From Drosophila pseudoobscura (Eukaryota; Arthropoda; Insecta; Diptera; Drosophilidae), in assembly GCF_009870125.1 (NCBI RefSeq), contig NC_046680.1, positions 21,161,501 through 21,225,500 on the forward strand: a stretch of DNA of 64,000 nucleotides, written 5' to 3'. Below, in pieces: positions 48,101-58,026 of the stretch; position 1 is the stretch's first letter, and each line of letters starts with the position of its first letter. The translations under genes and the position numbers were made by a program. The notes beneath the pieces are model-generated. The model had not been told where the DNA came from and ran no database searches. It saw nothing but the letters and a program-made list of their open reading frames with translations.

Positions 48101-51100
48101 AATGTCTGTGGCCAGATGAACTCCTCGCTAGAGCTAGACGACAATGATCTGTCGCCCGACGAGGATGACGACGAGTTGGACACCAAGCTGGATGAACTGG
48201 ATGCGGCCAAGCAGCAGCTGATCGATGGCGGCAGCAGCAGCAGTACCTCTCTGCAAGCGCCACCTTCTCAGCATGGCAGCGGAAGTGGCGGCAGTGGGGG
48301 ACACACGCCCGGTAGCAAAAAGGATAAGCCTATCTACAATTGCCTCTTGTGCCCGAAGTCCTATCGCAAGCGAAAATCTCTGCTGGATCACTACAAAATG
48401 CATCCAGGCTTCTGTCACGATTGCGGCCAACCCAATGGCAACACGTTAGAGGTAACAATATAAAAAGATAAATATAAAGGATGAATGAGGGGGGCGGGGG
48501 TTCTGTGATTCTGTGCTGACCAATTAATAACTTTTGTATTGTTTGTTTCTCAGGAAATAATCCATCACAATCGGACGATGCACGTAAAGGAGTTTCCGTT
48601 CGTGTGCGAGATCTGCGGCGAGTCTTACTCGCGACAGCAGCAGTTTCACGCCCATGTCGATTCGCACAGCAAGAAGGATTTCAAAAGTGAGTCGGCGTGA
48701 ATGTAAATTTCACCAAGTTCTCCTGAGGAGTGGAGTCCAGTCCCTTGAAATGGAATCAGCCTTATATTGAATGGAAGCTGTATGTGAAACTGTTGATCTA
48801 AAATTCTGTTTTTTGTTACAGCCTTTCCGTGCGGCGAGTGCGGGCTAAAGTTTCCGCAGAAGAAGCTGCAGCAGCATTTCGAGGAGACTGGCCACAAGGC
48901 GGACGGGGCCATTTGCGAGGTTTGCGGCGAGGAGTTTACATCAAAGAATGCCCTCTACCAGCACATAATACGCGTGCATAAGCGAGACAACTTCTTCGAG
49001 TGCCACATTTGCCATAATCGCTTCACGTTGAAGGCCAACCTGGAGCGGCACGTGCAGCTGCACACCGAGGTGAAACGCACTTATGTGTGCGACATGTGCG
49101 GCTCATCCTACTACACATATCCCGCACTCAGGGAGCACTACAGCAACGCGCATGTGGATGTGTCCGAGTGCAAGTGTACGCTGTGTGGTAAGCGCTTCGG
49201 GTCGGCCAAGTCGCTGCAAAGGCATCTGCCCTCTCACTCGGAGGAGCGACCGCATTGCTGTAACTACTGCGATCAGGTGGGTTCTACGTTTAAGGATCCT
49301 TCTGAAGCTTTTTTTAAATCTTTAACCCTTCGCAGACCTTCAAATGGAAGACGCATTTGGTGCGTCACAAGCAGACAATGCATGGAAATCAAACGCCGCC
49401 GCCTAAGAAGGGAAAACAGCGCTTCCCCAAAGCTAACGAAGAAGGTAATGCATCTGTTTCGCCTCGAAGGGTTCTGTTCTAACTGCTTTCCTTGCTTCCT
49501 TCCTTCTTTTCGCCAGCTGAAATGGCTGCTCTGCCGGATATGCCAGGTCCGCCGCCTGTGAAAGCCAGCAAAAAGTCAACGGCCGGAAAGGCAAAGTCAC
49601 AGGGAGCAGCAGGCGCAGCAGGGGCTTCCTTACAGCAACAGCAGAAGGGAGCTGCAGCAACGCCCACGCCACCACCCCCAGTCTCAACGACCCCAGGATG
49701 TCTGCAGCAGGATCAATTCAATGCGGCGATGGTCAGCAGCAACAGCTCGCAGTCCTCGACGGCCTCTACGTCCCAGCACTCGGTTTCTACGAGTGAATCT
49801 CAGCAGAATTCCATCTACAATCAGAGCTTTAATGCTGAGAAACTGCCGCCAAGCCAACAAGCACCGCCGCCGCAACAGCAGCAGCCACAACCACCACCAC
49901 CACCAAATGCTTTACATCAGCAACTTCCAACGCCACCTCCAACACAACAACAACAGCAGCAGCAGCAACAGCTGCGTGCCAGCCCGGCTGATCTGCACCT
50001 GCAGCGAATGAATAGCTTCGGGCAGGAGGGGCAGTTCCACTTTGAGGCTGGCCAAGCGGCCGGAAGCTATCAGCAGCACCAGCTGATCAGTCAATATCAG
50101 CAGCAACAGCAGCAGCACCTGAGGAGTCACACACCTCAGAGTCCTCATCCTGCACATCCTCCACATTCGTCGCAGATCCAGCAGCAGCAGCAACCGCAGC
50201 ACTTTAATTCCCCTCACCATATGCCGCCAATGCACCACCAGCACCAGCTGATGATGCAGCAGCAACACCGTCATAGCCAGCGCTCGCCATTGCACCACCA
50301 TCCCTCAACGCAGCAGCTGCAACAGCAGCACCAGCAGCCGTCGCATTCCCCGCAGCATGCGAGACTGCAGTCGCCGCAACCTCCGCCAGTGCAACAACAA
50401 CAACAACAGCAGCAGCAGCAACAATTCCTGCAACAACAGACCGCAGACTCTTGGGGCAACATGAACTTTGGTAATCCGCCTAACAACCAGCAGGAGTTGA
50501 AGGATAACAAATTCTATATTGTAGACTCGGCCGAGTTTCTAGGGCTTCCAATGAATGTGCCGCCAGCCCAACAGCAGCCGTCACAAAATGTGAGCAAACC
50601 GCAGCAGCAGCAGCAGCAGCCGCCGCCACAACCACAACAGCAGCCCCAACAAGATCCAGCTCTAGCTAGTGATATGATGAGCTTCCAGCATATGTGGCCA
50701 GCGCCAGGTTTCAGTCAGAGCCCTCAGCAGCAGCAGCAGCCCCAACAGCAACAACCGCAGGGACAGTCCAATCCGGGAGATCCCCACAATTACAACAACA
50801 TCGGCAGCATACTCACGAATCTCATTGACAATCCCGCGACAATGGAGTACAACTTCGACTTGATCCAGCATCAGCAGCAGCCGACGACCCAGCAGCAGCA
50901 ACAGCAGCAAGCAGCGCAACAGCAACATCACAGTGCAGGAGGCTATCCGGGAGCCTTGATGAGAAGTGGCGCCGTGTATGGGGGAGCCTATGAGCAGCAC
51001 ATGAGCGACCAGTTGGTCAGTGAGCAGCAAAAACAAAACAGCTTTCCGCCCTATCATTTGCATGGCCAGCAGTCACAACAGCCGCCGTTGCACCCCCACT

Positions 51101-51288
51101 TACTGCCCCTGGCGGCAACGCATGGCAACGTTTACGAGCGAACAGGAGTCGGGGTGGGCGTAGGCTACTCTATGCTAGGTGACGAGTCAAAGGCCGTCTT
51201 GCCTCCGATGATGGGCGGAATGATGCAGCAAATGCCCCCTCACGGACAGCAGCCAGATCTAATCTACTATCCAGTGAAAAATGATTGA
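42176..51288 (+). CDS. large C2H2 zinc-finger protein with polyglutamine regions
   Basis: Probable nuclear transcription regulator; I do not assign a gene name. Exons 42176-42214, 46000-47510, 47569-48451, 48554-48686, 48822-49276, 49336-49444 and 49517-51288 give 1,633 residues up to a TGA. The start MDNKTKQLDFKLL joins VDQSLNLLDSLNTALRCDAI across a 3.8-kb intron in phase 0. Residues about 80-500 are acidic, with Gln/Glu coils and a conserved-looking block YVFHEDSQYTLRYHHS. About eight or nine C2H2 fingers follow, from YNCLLCPKSYRKRKSLLDH to CCNYCDQTFKWKTHLVRH, each with C-x2-C and H-x3-5-H. The last ~590 residues are Gln/Pro/His-rich, built of CAG/CAA runs. The ORF is open beyond the stop (see 51289-51438). 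An intron lies inside the last finger. Confidence 0.9.
42215..45999. other. first intron of the zinc-finger gene
   Basis: 3.8 kb, rich in microsatellites: GAGAGA near 42333, CACACA and TGTGTG near 43385 and 43465, TATATA near 44332, and CTCTCT near 45598. GAGAG words are GAGA-factor targets, and large first introns in fly regulator genes often hold enhancers; neither is shown here. The ORF at 44586-44798 has no recognised homology. No RNA gene found. Confidence 0.45.
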
Positions 51289-51438
51289 CAGGCGAAGCAT
51301 TCCCATCCGCATCAGCAGCAAGCTCCAGCTCCAGATCCAGACCCAGCTCTAGCTCAGGAACAGCAGCAGCCGAGCAATCACCATCATCATCGCTGGTGGA
51401 CGGAGGAACCAGCCAAGAGAGGCGATGTGTTTCATTGA
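51289..51438 (+). other. in-frame extension after the TGA: stop-codon readthrough candidate
   Basis: The stop context is GAT-TGA-CAG, i.e. UGA followed by C, the leakiest context known and the commonest in Drosophila readthrough genes. The same frame continues for 49 codons to a second TGA at 51436-51438. The extension keeps the protein's composition: QAKHSHPHQQQAPAP, then QEQQQPSNHHHHRWW. CAG triplets stay in the glutamine frame. Readthrough would add 49 residues for a total near 1,683. Confidence 0.6.
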
Positions 51439-53046
51439 GGAAACCAAGAGACATTAGAAAACAGGACAGGACACGAAAGCGGAACAAGTTCGCTTAGATA
51501 GTAGGTGAATGTGAAATTATGGACGCGAATACTTGCGATGCGATTGAGAGAGAGTTGTAGATAAGGGTAATCCACATGATTTTTGGAATCTAGAGCAATA
51601 CAATACAGATTAGAGCGACAAGTGCTCAGAATTCTAATCCGACCGGCGCTATGATACGTGTATAAATGTAATCATTTACAAGTACATAAACAAACAAAAG
51701 TAAGAGTATATTTACGGATATACATATATATAAATAGTATATCTACAGACATATAAATAGTAGAACGTAAGCGAAAGAAACGCGAAAAATTGAATAAAAA
51801 AAGCTATAAATAATAACTACGTATACATATATAAATTATATGAAACATATAAACACTAATGTCTAAGTAAACTACTAACAATAACGGCAGACCACGAGCA
51901 ACTTTCGAACAAATTTTATGCTTATTTAACATTTACCATACGAGCTATGAATGCATCATACAGTTGCATGTTGCATGCAACACAGACACCCACACACACA
52001 CAAATACGTACGTTGATGTATAATCAAAACAATCCAAACATTATATCCATGCATACACTACACTACGATACGATACACATACTCGTACGATATCTACATA
52101 TGTAATCCGGAGACACACAGAAAGACCCCCCTATATATTGTAGATGAGATTTATTTGAGCTTGGGTCGGTTCGTCGGGTCGCTGGGTCATGCATCACGAA
52201 AACCACAACATTAGTAGAAATGACGCTCATAGCCCGGGCCAAACGCCACACAAAGTTGTAACCATATCATGAGGCCCCACCACCCCCTTCCCGTATAATT
52301 AATTGTACTCTCGATAGTACTTGTTATTTTCTATTTAGTTAATGAATTGATTACGATTACACTTGTAAAGCCTTTCCGACGATCACCGCCAGCCACACTT
52401 TTGTTAGATTAGTGCCTAAGTCTAGTTGATATATCCCAATGTATACCCTCAGCATCTTGTGGCTTTTTACACCCAATCCTTGTATGACTAGAGCTATGTA
52501 TTATGCATACCCCATAGCATTTCCCTCCCTCCACTCCAGTCCACACCAATCCACTCTACGCCCCTCCAAATTGAGTTATTTTCGAGAATTTCCTTAGAGT
52601 CAAGACAGGCAGGCCCCAAACATTTAAGTTAATCAGGATAGCGTTGTTCTTGTTTTACATATTATCCATCAGATCCAGCAACATAAGAATTGTACCATTA
52701 AGTGAAAGTTTAAAACGAAACGTTAAATGTTTAAGGATACTTTTATGCAACAGCAACAGCAAACAAACAATACAAACAGCAACCAACAGCAAAACTTCAC
52801 TAAAATTAGATTTGTATTCTGTATACAAAAAAAAAAAACAACTGGCAATTAAAAGAAAAAAGAACACGATATAAATACAATTTGTATATTTAATAAAAAT
52901 AGCAAAATAAAAGTGAATAAACTTCTTTTAAAAAATGAAATAAAACGCACTTTTGTTTGTTTTTGTTCTGCCCAACATTTGATGTATATTTATTTTAATA
53001 ACCATTTAACAATTCCCAAGATCTGCCCGTAGCGCCTAGCATATGG
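51439..53046. other. long 3' UTR of the zinc-finger gene and 3' end of CDK5RAP3
   Basis: 1.6 kb of AT-rich sequence without ORFs above noise. It contains many ATACATATATA words (51715-51850), CAACAGCAACAGC near 52747 and AATAAAA words at 52892-52945, which are likely polyadenylation sites. Long AU-rich 3' UTRs of this kind suggest post-transcriptional control; I could not identify specific microRNA or Pumilio sites with confidence. Confidence 0.45.
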
Positions 53047-55375
53047 TTAGTTAGCGCCTCCCATTAGATTAACCATACGATTCTTATAACGCTTCGAAAT
53101 ATCCTTCTCGATGTGTGTCTGTAGAGTACGGGTTTGGGCAATCAGTTCCTCGAGTACGGGATTAAGCTGCAGCCGTTGCTCCCGCAGCTCGACGGCACGC
53201 TGCTTGAGCCCCTCGCGCGTGGATCGGAGCTTCTCCACGGCCTTGGTCATCTGCTGGAGCTTGGTGGCAAGTAGATTCGCGTACTTTGACGAATGCTTTA
53301 GCTGGAATAGATGGCGCGTTTGCTCATCGGAGGTCTGCTGGATGATTTTCTCGATGTAACCGAGAATCTTCTTTATGCTATCAGCATCGTGTGTGGCAAT
53401 GCTGTCCATAAGCGAGTACATAATGTTGCTCGAGGACTCCAACTGATTGAGCTCATAGAGGCGCAGGCGCAGGAACGATTCCAGCTCGAAGAGCTCGTCC
53501 AGAAAACGATCCCGATAGTTGGGCGAGTCTAGAAGTGTGTAGGCTTGGTCACCTGCAATGGATTTGGAATGGATTAGCAGCTGGTGGAGAGATGAGAAAC
53601 CCATATCAGCTATCAGCTTACCCTTGGCCTTGCCACCATCCATGCCAGTGCCCTCCACCACGATCCCATACTCCTCGACAGGAATGTCAAAGTTGATTTC
53701 AACAGCATCCGATGCTGGGGCACTCTCGATGCCCCAATCGATGTTACCGCCATCGGTCTCCGGAAGATCTACACCTCCAAAGTCACCGTAGTCAATGATT
53801 TCCGCCGAAACGGTGGAGGATGTTCCGCCATTGTCATCCGTTCCAAAGTCAATTTCGGTAACAGCGTTATCCCCCTCTCCATCCTTGGAGGCGATGCCTT
53901 CACTGAGGTCTACGCTTATGGGAGGCTCTTCAACGGCCAGGGGTGCTTCTTTGTGAATGTACTGATACACTGTGGTGTTTCCAAACTCGACCAGATGCCG
54001 AAGAATGGGTAGCGACTGCTTGTGCCCACTGATATCGGCATACATGTCGATGCCGTTCTGAATCTTGCCAATATCCTGTAGGGACTTAGTGTAGAGGTCT
54101 GGCAGGCCGGCAAGAACCTCGATAAACTCTGCATGTAGATTGTCTCCTTTGACCCCCAGCTGTTCCAGCAAGGCAGCATGTTCGGCCAGTAGCTGACCTT
54201 CCGGCTTGTGCATGTCTTGGGCTCTTTTAAGGCTTTCATCGGTAAGTTGTTCCAGTTTTGCCATTTGCTTTCGCACCCCAGGTATCTCAAAGTTTACATT
54301 TCGCACAAAAATCTGAGCCGTTTCGCCCAGATATGTAGCGTTCTTTTCGTACAGGCGGCATATCTCCTGCCAATCCTTCATACGCTGACTGCCGTAGGTG
54401 CCAAAAACACTTTTAGTATCCTTCTCCGTTTGCTTGAGGATTTCAATTATCTCTTTCACATGGTAATAGTTGATATCTGTAACGAATTTGATGGATGAAG
54501 ACACCAGAGCACAATGGCCTTGCCTACAAGGTGGTGGTAAAAAAATACCCGACAACCCTCATCTGCCTGATGCACTTTCAGGAAACTACAAAAGGCAGTT
54601 TTAGATGCAGGTGACCTGTTGTCGGTATATATGTAGGTATATGTAGGGTATATATATGTCGGTATATGTAGGTTATATCGCTGTTAAAGCTATAGAAGGA
54701 ACCAAGTAGCTTGGATGACGAAGGCAGTACTGTCTCGAGGTGACACTTGACATAAAGAACACCTTCGATTCGGCGACGTTCACCTTGGACGTTCCATGTC
54801 ATTCTCAGGGCCCTAACTCGGATAGGAATCTCAGACTATCTGATAGCCATCATCGAGGTCTACTTCAGAGACTGCATGCTGCTATACCACACCGACAACG
54901 GCACCGTGGAGAAGCAGGTGACATGAGGCGTTCTCCAAGGCTCAGTCCTTGCGCCAACCCTATGCAACGTGATGTACGCCACTATCTTCAGGCTTCAATA
55001 TCAAGAGATACCCGCACAGTAGGTCATTTAGAAATTGAGAGAAATTAAGGGCTAAGGAGGGGTTATCTAGCCTTCTTTAAATTTAATAAACTGATAAAAA
55101 ATAAAAACAGGGCACGAGCTACTCACTTGCTTTTGACAATAATTTAATGAGCTGTTCATTAGACGGCATGTCCTGGAGGGCATTGCTGATCTTAGTGTGA
55201 ATTTCCTTGATCTCCTGTTGAATATTTTTGGGCACAATCCTGCGGCTGATCAGCCAGTCTTGCAACTTCAGAGTATGGATGTCAATGGGAATCTCAGACT
55301 CCTTTTTTTCGAAAACCGAACATTTAACACATTTGAGAGCATGATATGGCTAAAACGAAACACACTTACATTCAT
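53047..55375 (-). CDS. CG30291: CDK5RAP3 homolog (C53/LZAP), UFMylation E3 complex subunit
   Basis: Cofactor of the UFL1-UFBP1 ligase that attaches UFM1 to ribosomes at the ER, and an ER-phagy receptor in other species. Exons 55370-55375, 55127-55301, 53622-54476 and 53047-53552 give 513 residues. Exon 1 is only ATG AAT; exon 2 adds the conserved start of the family (IPIDIHTLKLQDWLISRRIV, VPKNIQQEIKEI), and exon 3 continues INYYHVKEIIEILKQTEKDT. The acidic middle contains several IDWG/IDYGDFG-type motifs; in this family such motifs bind UFM1/ATG8. The last intron (53553-53621, 69 bases) is a multiple of three and stop-free. Intron 2 is expanded to 650 bases by a LINE fragment. Confidence 0.93.
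54735..55030 (+). mobile_element. degenerate LINE reverse-transcriptase fragment (R1/LOA-like)
   Basis: In intron 2 of CDK5RAP3, on the opposite strand. The piece translates to TLDIKNTFDSATF, then after frame breaks LLYHTDNGTVEKQVT, a stop, and GVLQGSVLAPTLCNVMY. This is the reverse-transcriptase core, where intact elements read DIKNAFNSA and GVPQGSVLGPxLWN. About 300 bases survive, with several stops and shifts and no 5' or poly-A end, so it is an old, dead, 5'-truncated or internally deleted copy. Assignment to the R1/LOA group of non-LTR elements follows from these motifs; subfamily unknown. Confidence 0.75.
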
Positions 55376-55820
55376 TTTGCAGAGATATAATATTTGTTTC
55401 TGTTCCACGCAAGCAAGCTGCTTTGTTGTTATTTTTCGATAAAATATACCGTCTCATTTTCTAAATATACCGTAAATATACTTATGACAAAACAAACTTA
55501 GCCCACTTAAGCCCCCTCTATTTGAACAGGTGAACAGCTTGAGTTAGACGGTAAATAATTCTAATGATAATATTTCCTCTAGTAGATCTAGATCCATCCA
55601 TCCTATCTTTCACCTGTCATGCGCTAAAATTCTTCAAGATTCATAATTTTCATAGATTGCATTTTTATACCCACTGGTCGACAGTGGGTTAATCGTTAGT
55701 TGTCTCTGTCCAGGACACTAGTTGCTCGCAATTTGGTTACGTATAATTGGTTTTTAAACAAAGATAAATCAAAACCCAAGGTTATTTCTGTTGTAACTTG
55801 CTCCTAAAGCAATTCTAAAC
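55376..55820. other. CDK5RAP3 upstream region and grauzone 3' UTR
   Basis: 445 AT-rich bases. An inverted copy of the dispersed repeat lies at 55436-55516, directly at the 5' end of CDK5RAP3. A small hairpin CCCACTGGTCGACAGTGGG is at about 55670-55688. No ORF. Confidence 0.45.
55436..55516 (-). repeat. inverted copy of the dispersed AT-rich repeat
   Basis: Read on the minus strand it contains TTAAGTGGGCTAAGTTTG, then CGGTATATTTAGAAAATG, then ACGGTATATTTTATCGA. The words and their order match the copy at 40914-41011. It sits 60 bases upstream of the CDK5RAP3 start and so probably in its promoter or leader. Confidence 0.5.
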
Positions 55821-57852
55821 CTAAGCTGTAGTGTAGTCATTGGCAATTGCTGCTGCATCGGCATCGTCTCTGAACATCTGGGCCACTTGTGCACTTGGCA
55901 GAATCTTCTGAGAACTTCCCGTCTTCGTTTTCCGCCAAATGTCCCACTCGACTGGATGCATTTTCTTCTTATGCGAATGCATGTTGGCATTCGAATTGAA
56001 GGTGCGCGGGCAAAAGGGACACTTGTACAGAGGTTCACCAGTGTGCTGGGCCATGTGCTCCTGAAAAGTGGTGCAAATGATAGAAAAAGTAACAGCCATT
56101 TTACGCATTGTGTTCTCACTTTTAGGCTTATATCTTTCTTGAACGTTTTGCCGCACTGTTCGCAGGTGTAAATCACATTCGAGTGGGAGTATCGCTTGTG
56201 GCCGATCAGCGCACGAGAGTTCTTGCAACTCTTGCCACACTCCGAGCAAATGAAAAGCTTGCCTTCGTCGTTATGGCGCCTCAAATGCTGCTTGAGGTTA
56301 TCCTCGTCTTTCAGCCAACTCTCGCAGTCTGGTCGCGGGCATTTGATGCGTGGCCCACTCTCCTCAAAATGCAGGCGAACATGTTTTTCAAATACGGCCT
56401 TATCCTTAATACTCTTGCCGCACACATGGCACACATTCGCCGCTTTGCGATGCTGCATGCTGATGTGCACCTGCATATGGTATTCCGTTGCGAAGCTGTG
56501 GAGTGGATCGTATGCTATATGGTTTTCTTCGTAAATGCATCCAGAGTAAACAGATACTCACGCATTGTGCTTGGGGCACTCGGGACAAATAAACTTTCTC
56601 TCGTTTACTGGCACGTGGGAGCCCTTATGCAGCTCGAGGAGATTACGGCGGGAGAAGCGCTTTCCGCAGTCCTCGCACTGGAAGTCGCATTCCTCATCGG
56701 GAACATGGTGAACCAGCCAATGGGCGCGCAATACGCTGGAGTTGGCGAACACCTTGCCACAGTCCTTGCACCTACGGAATGAGAACCGAGCCAATTAAAA
56801 CTGTCTACGGATAAGAAATCGAAAGCCCAGCACTCACTTAATATACTCCGGATTCTCATGCCTTCTTGCGTGCTCTTGTATAAGACAGCGCTTATTTAGC
56901 TTCCGGCCACAACATTTGATGTAGGGCCGTTCGTCTGGATGCTTCTCCTTGAAGTGTTCCCGAATACCGTCGAAGTCTTCAGCCAAAAATATGCACAGCT
57001 CACAGCCCATCACAATGTATCGTTTTATGAGTTCTTCATCTTCCTTGCAAAACGGCGGCAAGCGTTCCATCTTAAATACTCTTTTCACTGGCTTAGGTTT
57101 CTTAATTTTAGCTTTGCTCTTGTTTCCCGTCTGGCCAATCTTTTTCGTCTTGGCTGGCTTGGCGACTCCTTCCCTCGCCTTCCGTTTGCGGCCACTTCTC
57201 GTAATAATTAAATCGTCTTCCTCATCTTCATAGTCAACATCGCCATCATCATCATCATCATCGTCGTCGTCGTCGTCGTCTTCGCCATCATCGTTGTTGG
57301 GTTCTTCAAGGCCAAATTCCAAATCTGGGGATTGCCGCTCAGTTTTGATGTCCAGCTTACTGTCGACTGGAGATTCCGGCGACAGAGTCTGGCCTAGTTC
57401 TAGCTCATCCAGGGGATTCACATTTATCTGAGCACTGACATCATTGTCCACTGCCAGCACATCGGCTGGCATGAGTACTTCCTCCGGCCAGGATGTGTTC
57501 ACCGCCTCGGGATCCTGCTTGAACTTCGAGGTGGTGGCATAAATAACTTGAGCCTCTTGTATGGAAATATAAAACTGGTGAAACTCGGACACCTGGGTCC
57601 AGCAGACATTGCAGATAACTTTTGATATCTCATCGTTGGGCAGAACCTGGCCAGAACCATACACATTTGTTTTTAGATGTAGTATCTATGATTGTGTGTA
57701 TAGTATAGGAAAGGAAGTATGGTTCTCACCTCGAACCAGAAATGCTGGCGCAGCACTTCGGCCACTTTGTTGTCCGTTGCATTCACATCGAAGATCTGTA
57801 GACACATCTGGGCCCCGCCGATTCCGCGCAAACACAAACGGCAGATATCCAT
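55821..57852 (-). CDS. grau: ZAD-type C2H2 zinc-finger transcription factor grauzone
   Basis: In D. melanogaster grauzone activates cortex and is needed to complete female meiosis. Exons 57730-57852, 56838-57646, 56562-56771, 56120-56495 and 55821-56060 give 585 residues. The N-terminal ZAD (about 1-75) has its paired cysteines in DICRLCLRG and ICNVCW. The middle is acidic with a 13-residue Asp run and a basic KKPKPVKR nuclear-localisation-type block. C-terminal fingers number about eight to ten, from [17 protein letters not shown] to [19 protein letters not shown]. The link [16 protein letters not shown] agrees with grauzone as I remember it; the name depends on that and on the ZAD/finger layout. 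It is divergent from the SR140 gene. Confidence 0.87.
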
Positions 57853-58026
57853 TTTGCATTTATAAATTACAGCATCTATTATTAAATTTATTTCAATTTT
57901 ATTGTTGAAATAATAGAAATTTACAATGCGATAGCGATGGGAGTCTCTAGCAAAAAATCGATAGCCTGCCTATCGTTCGTGTTCTTCTCTGTACCTCTGC
58001 ATCCGTGAAAAAGTATTTAAATAAAA
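57853..58026. promoter_or_regulatory. divergent promoter grau / SR140
   Basis: 174-base head-to-head gap. It contains AATCGATAG at 57956-57964 and further GATAGCG / CTATCG words (57930, 57970), i.e. imperfect DRE sites on both strands. No TATA box. Typical of a shared fly housekeeping promoter. Confidence 0.45.
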
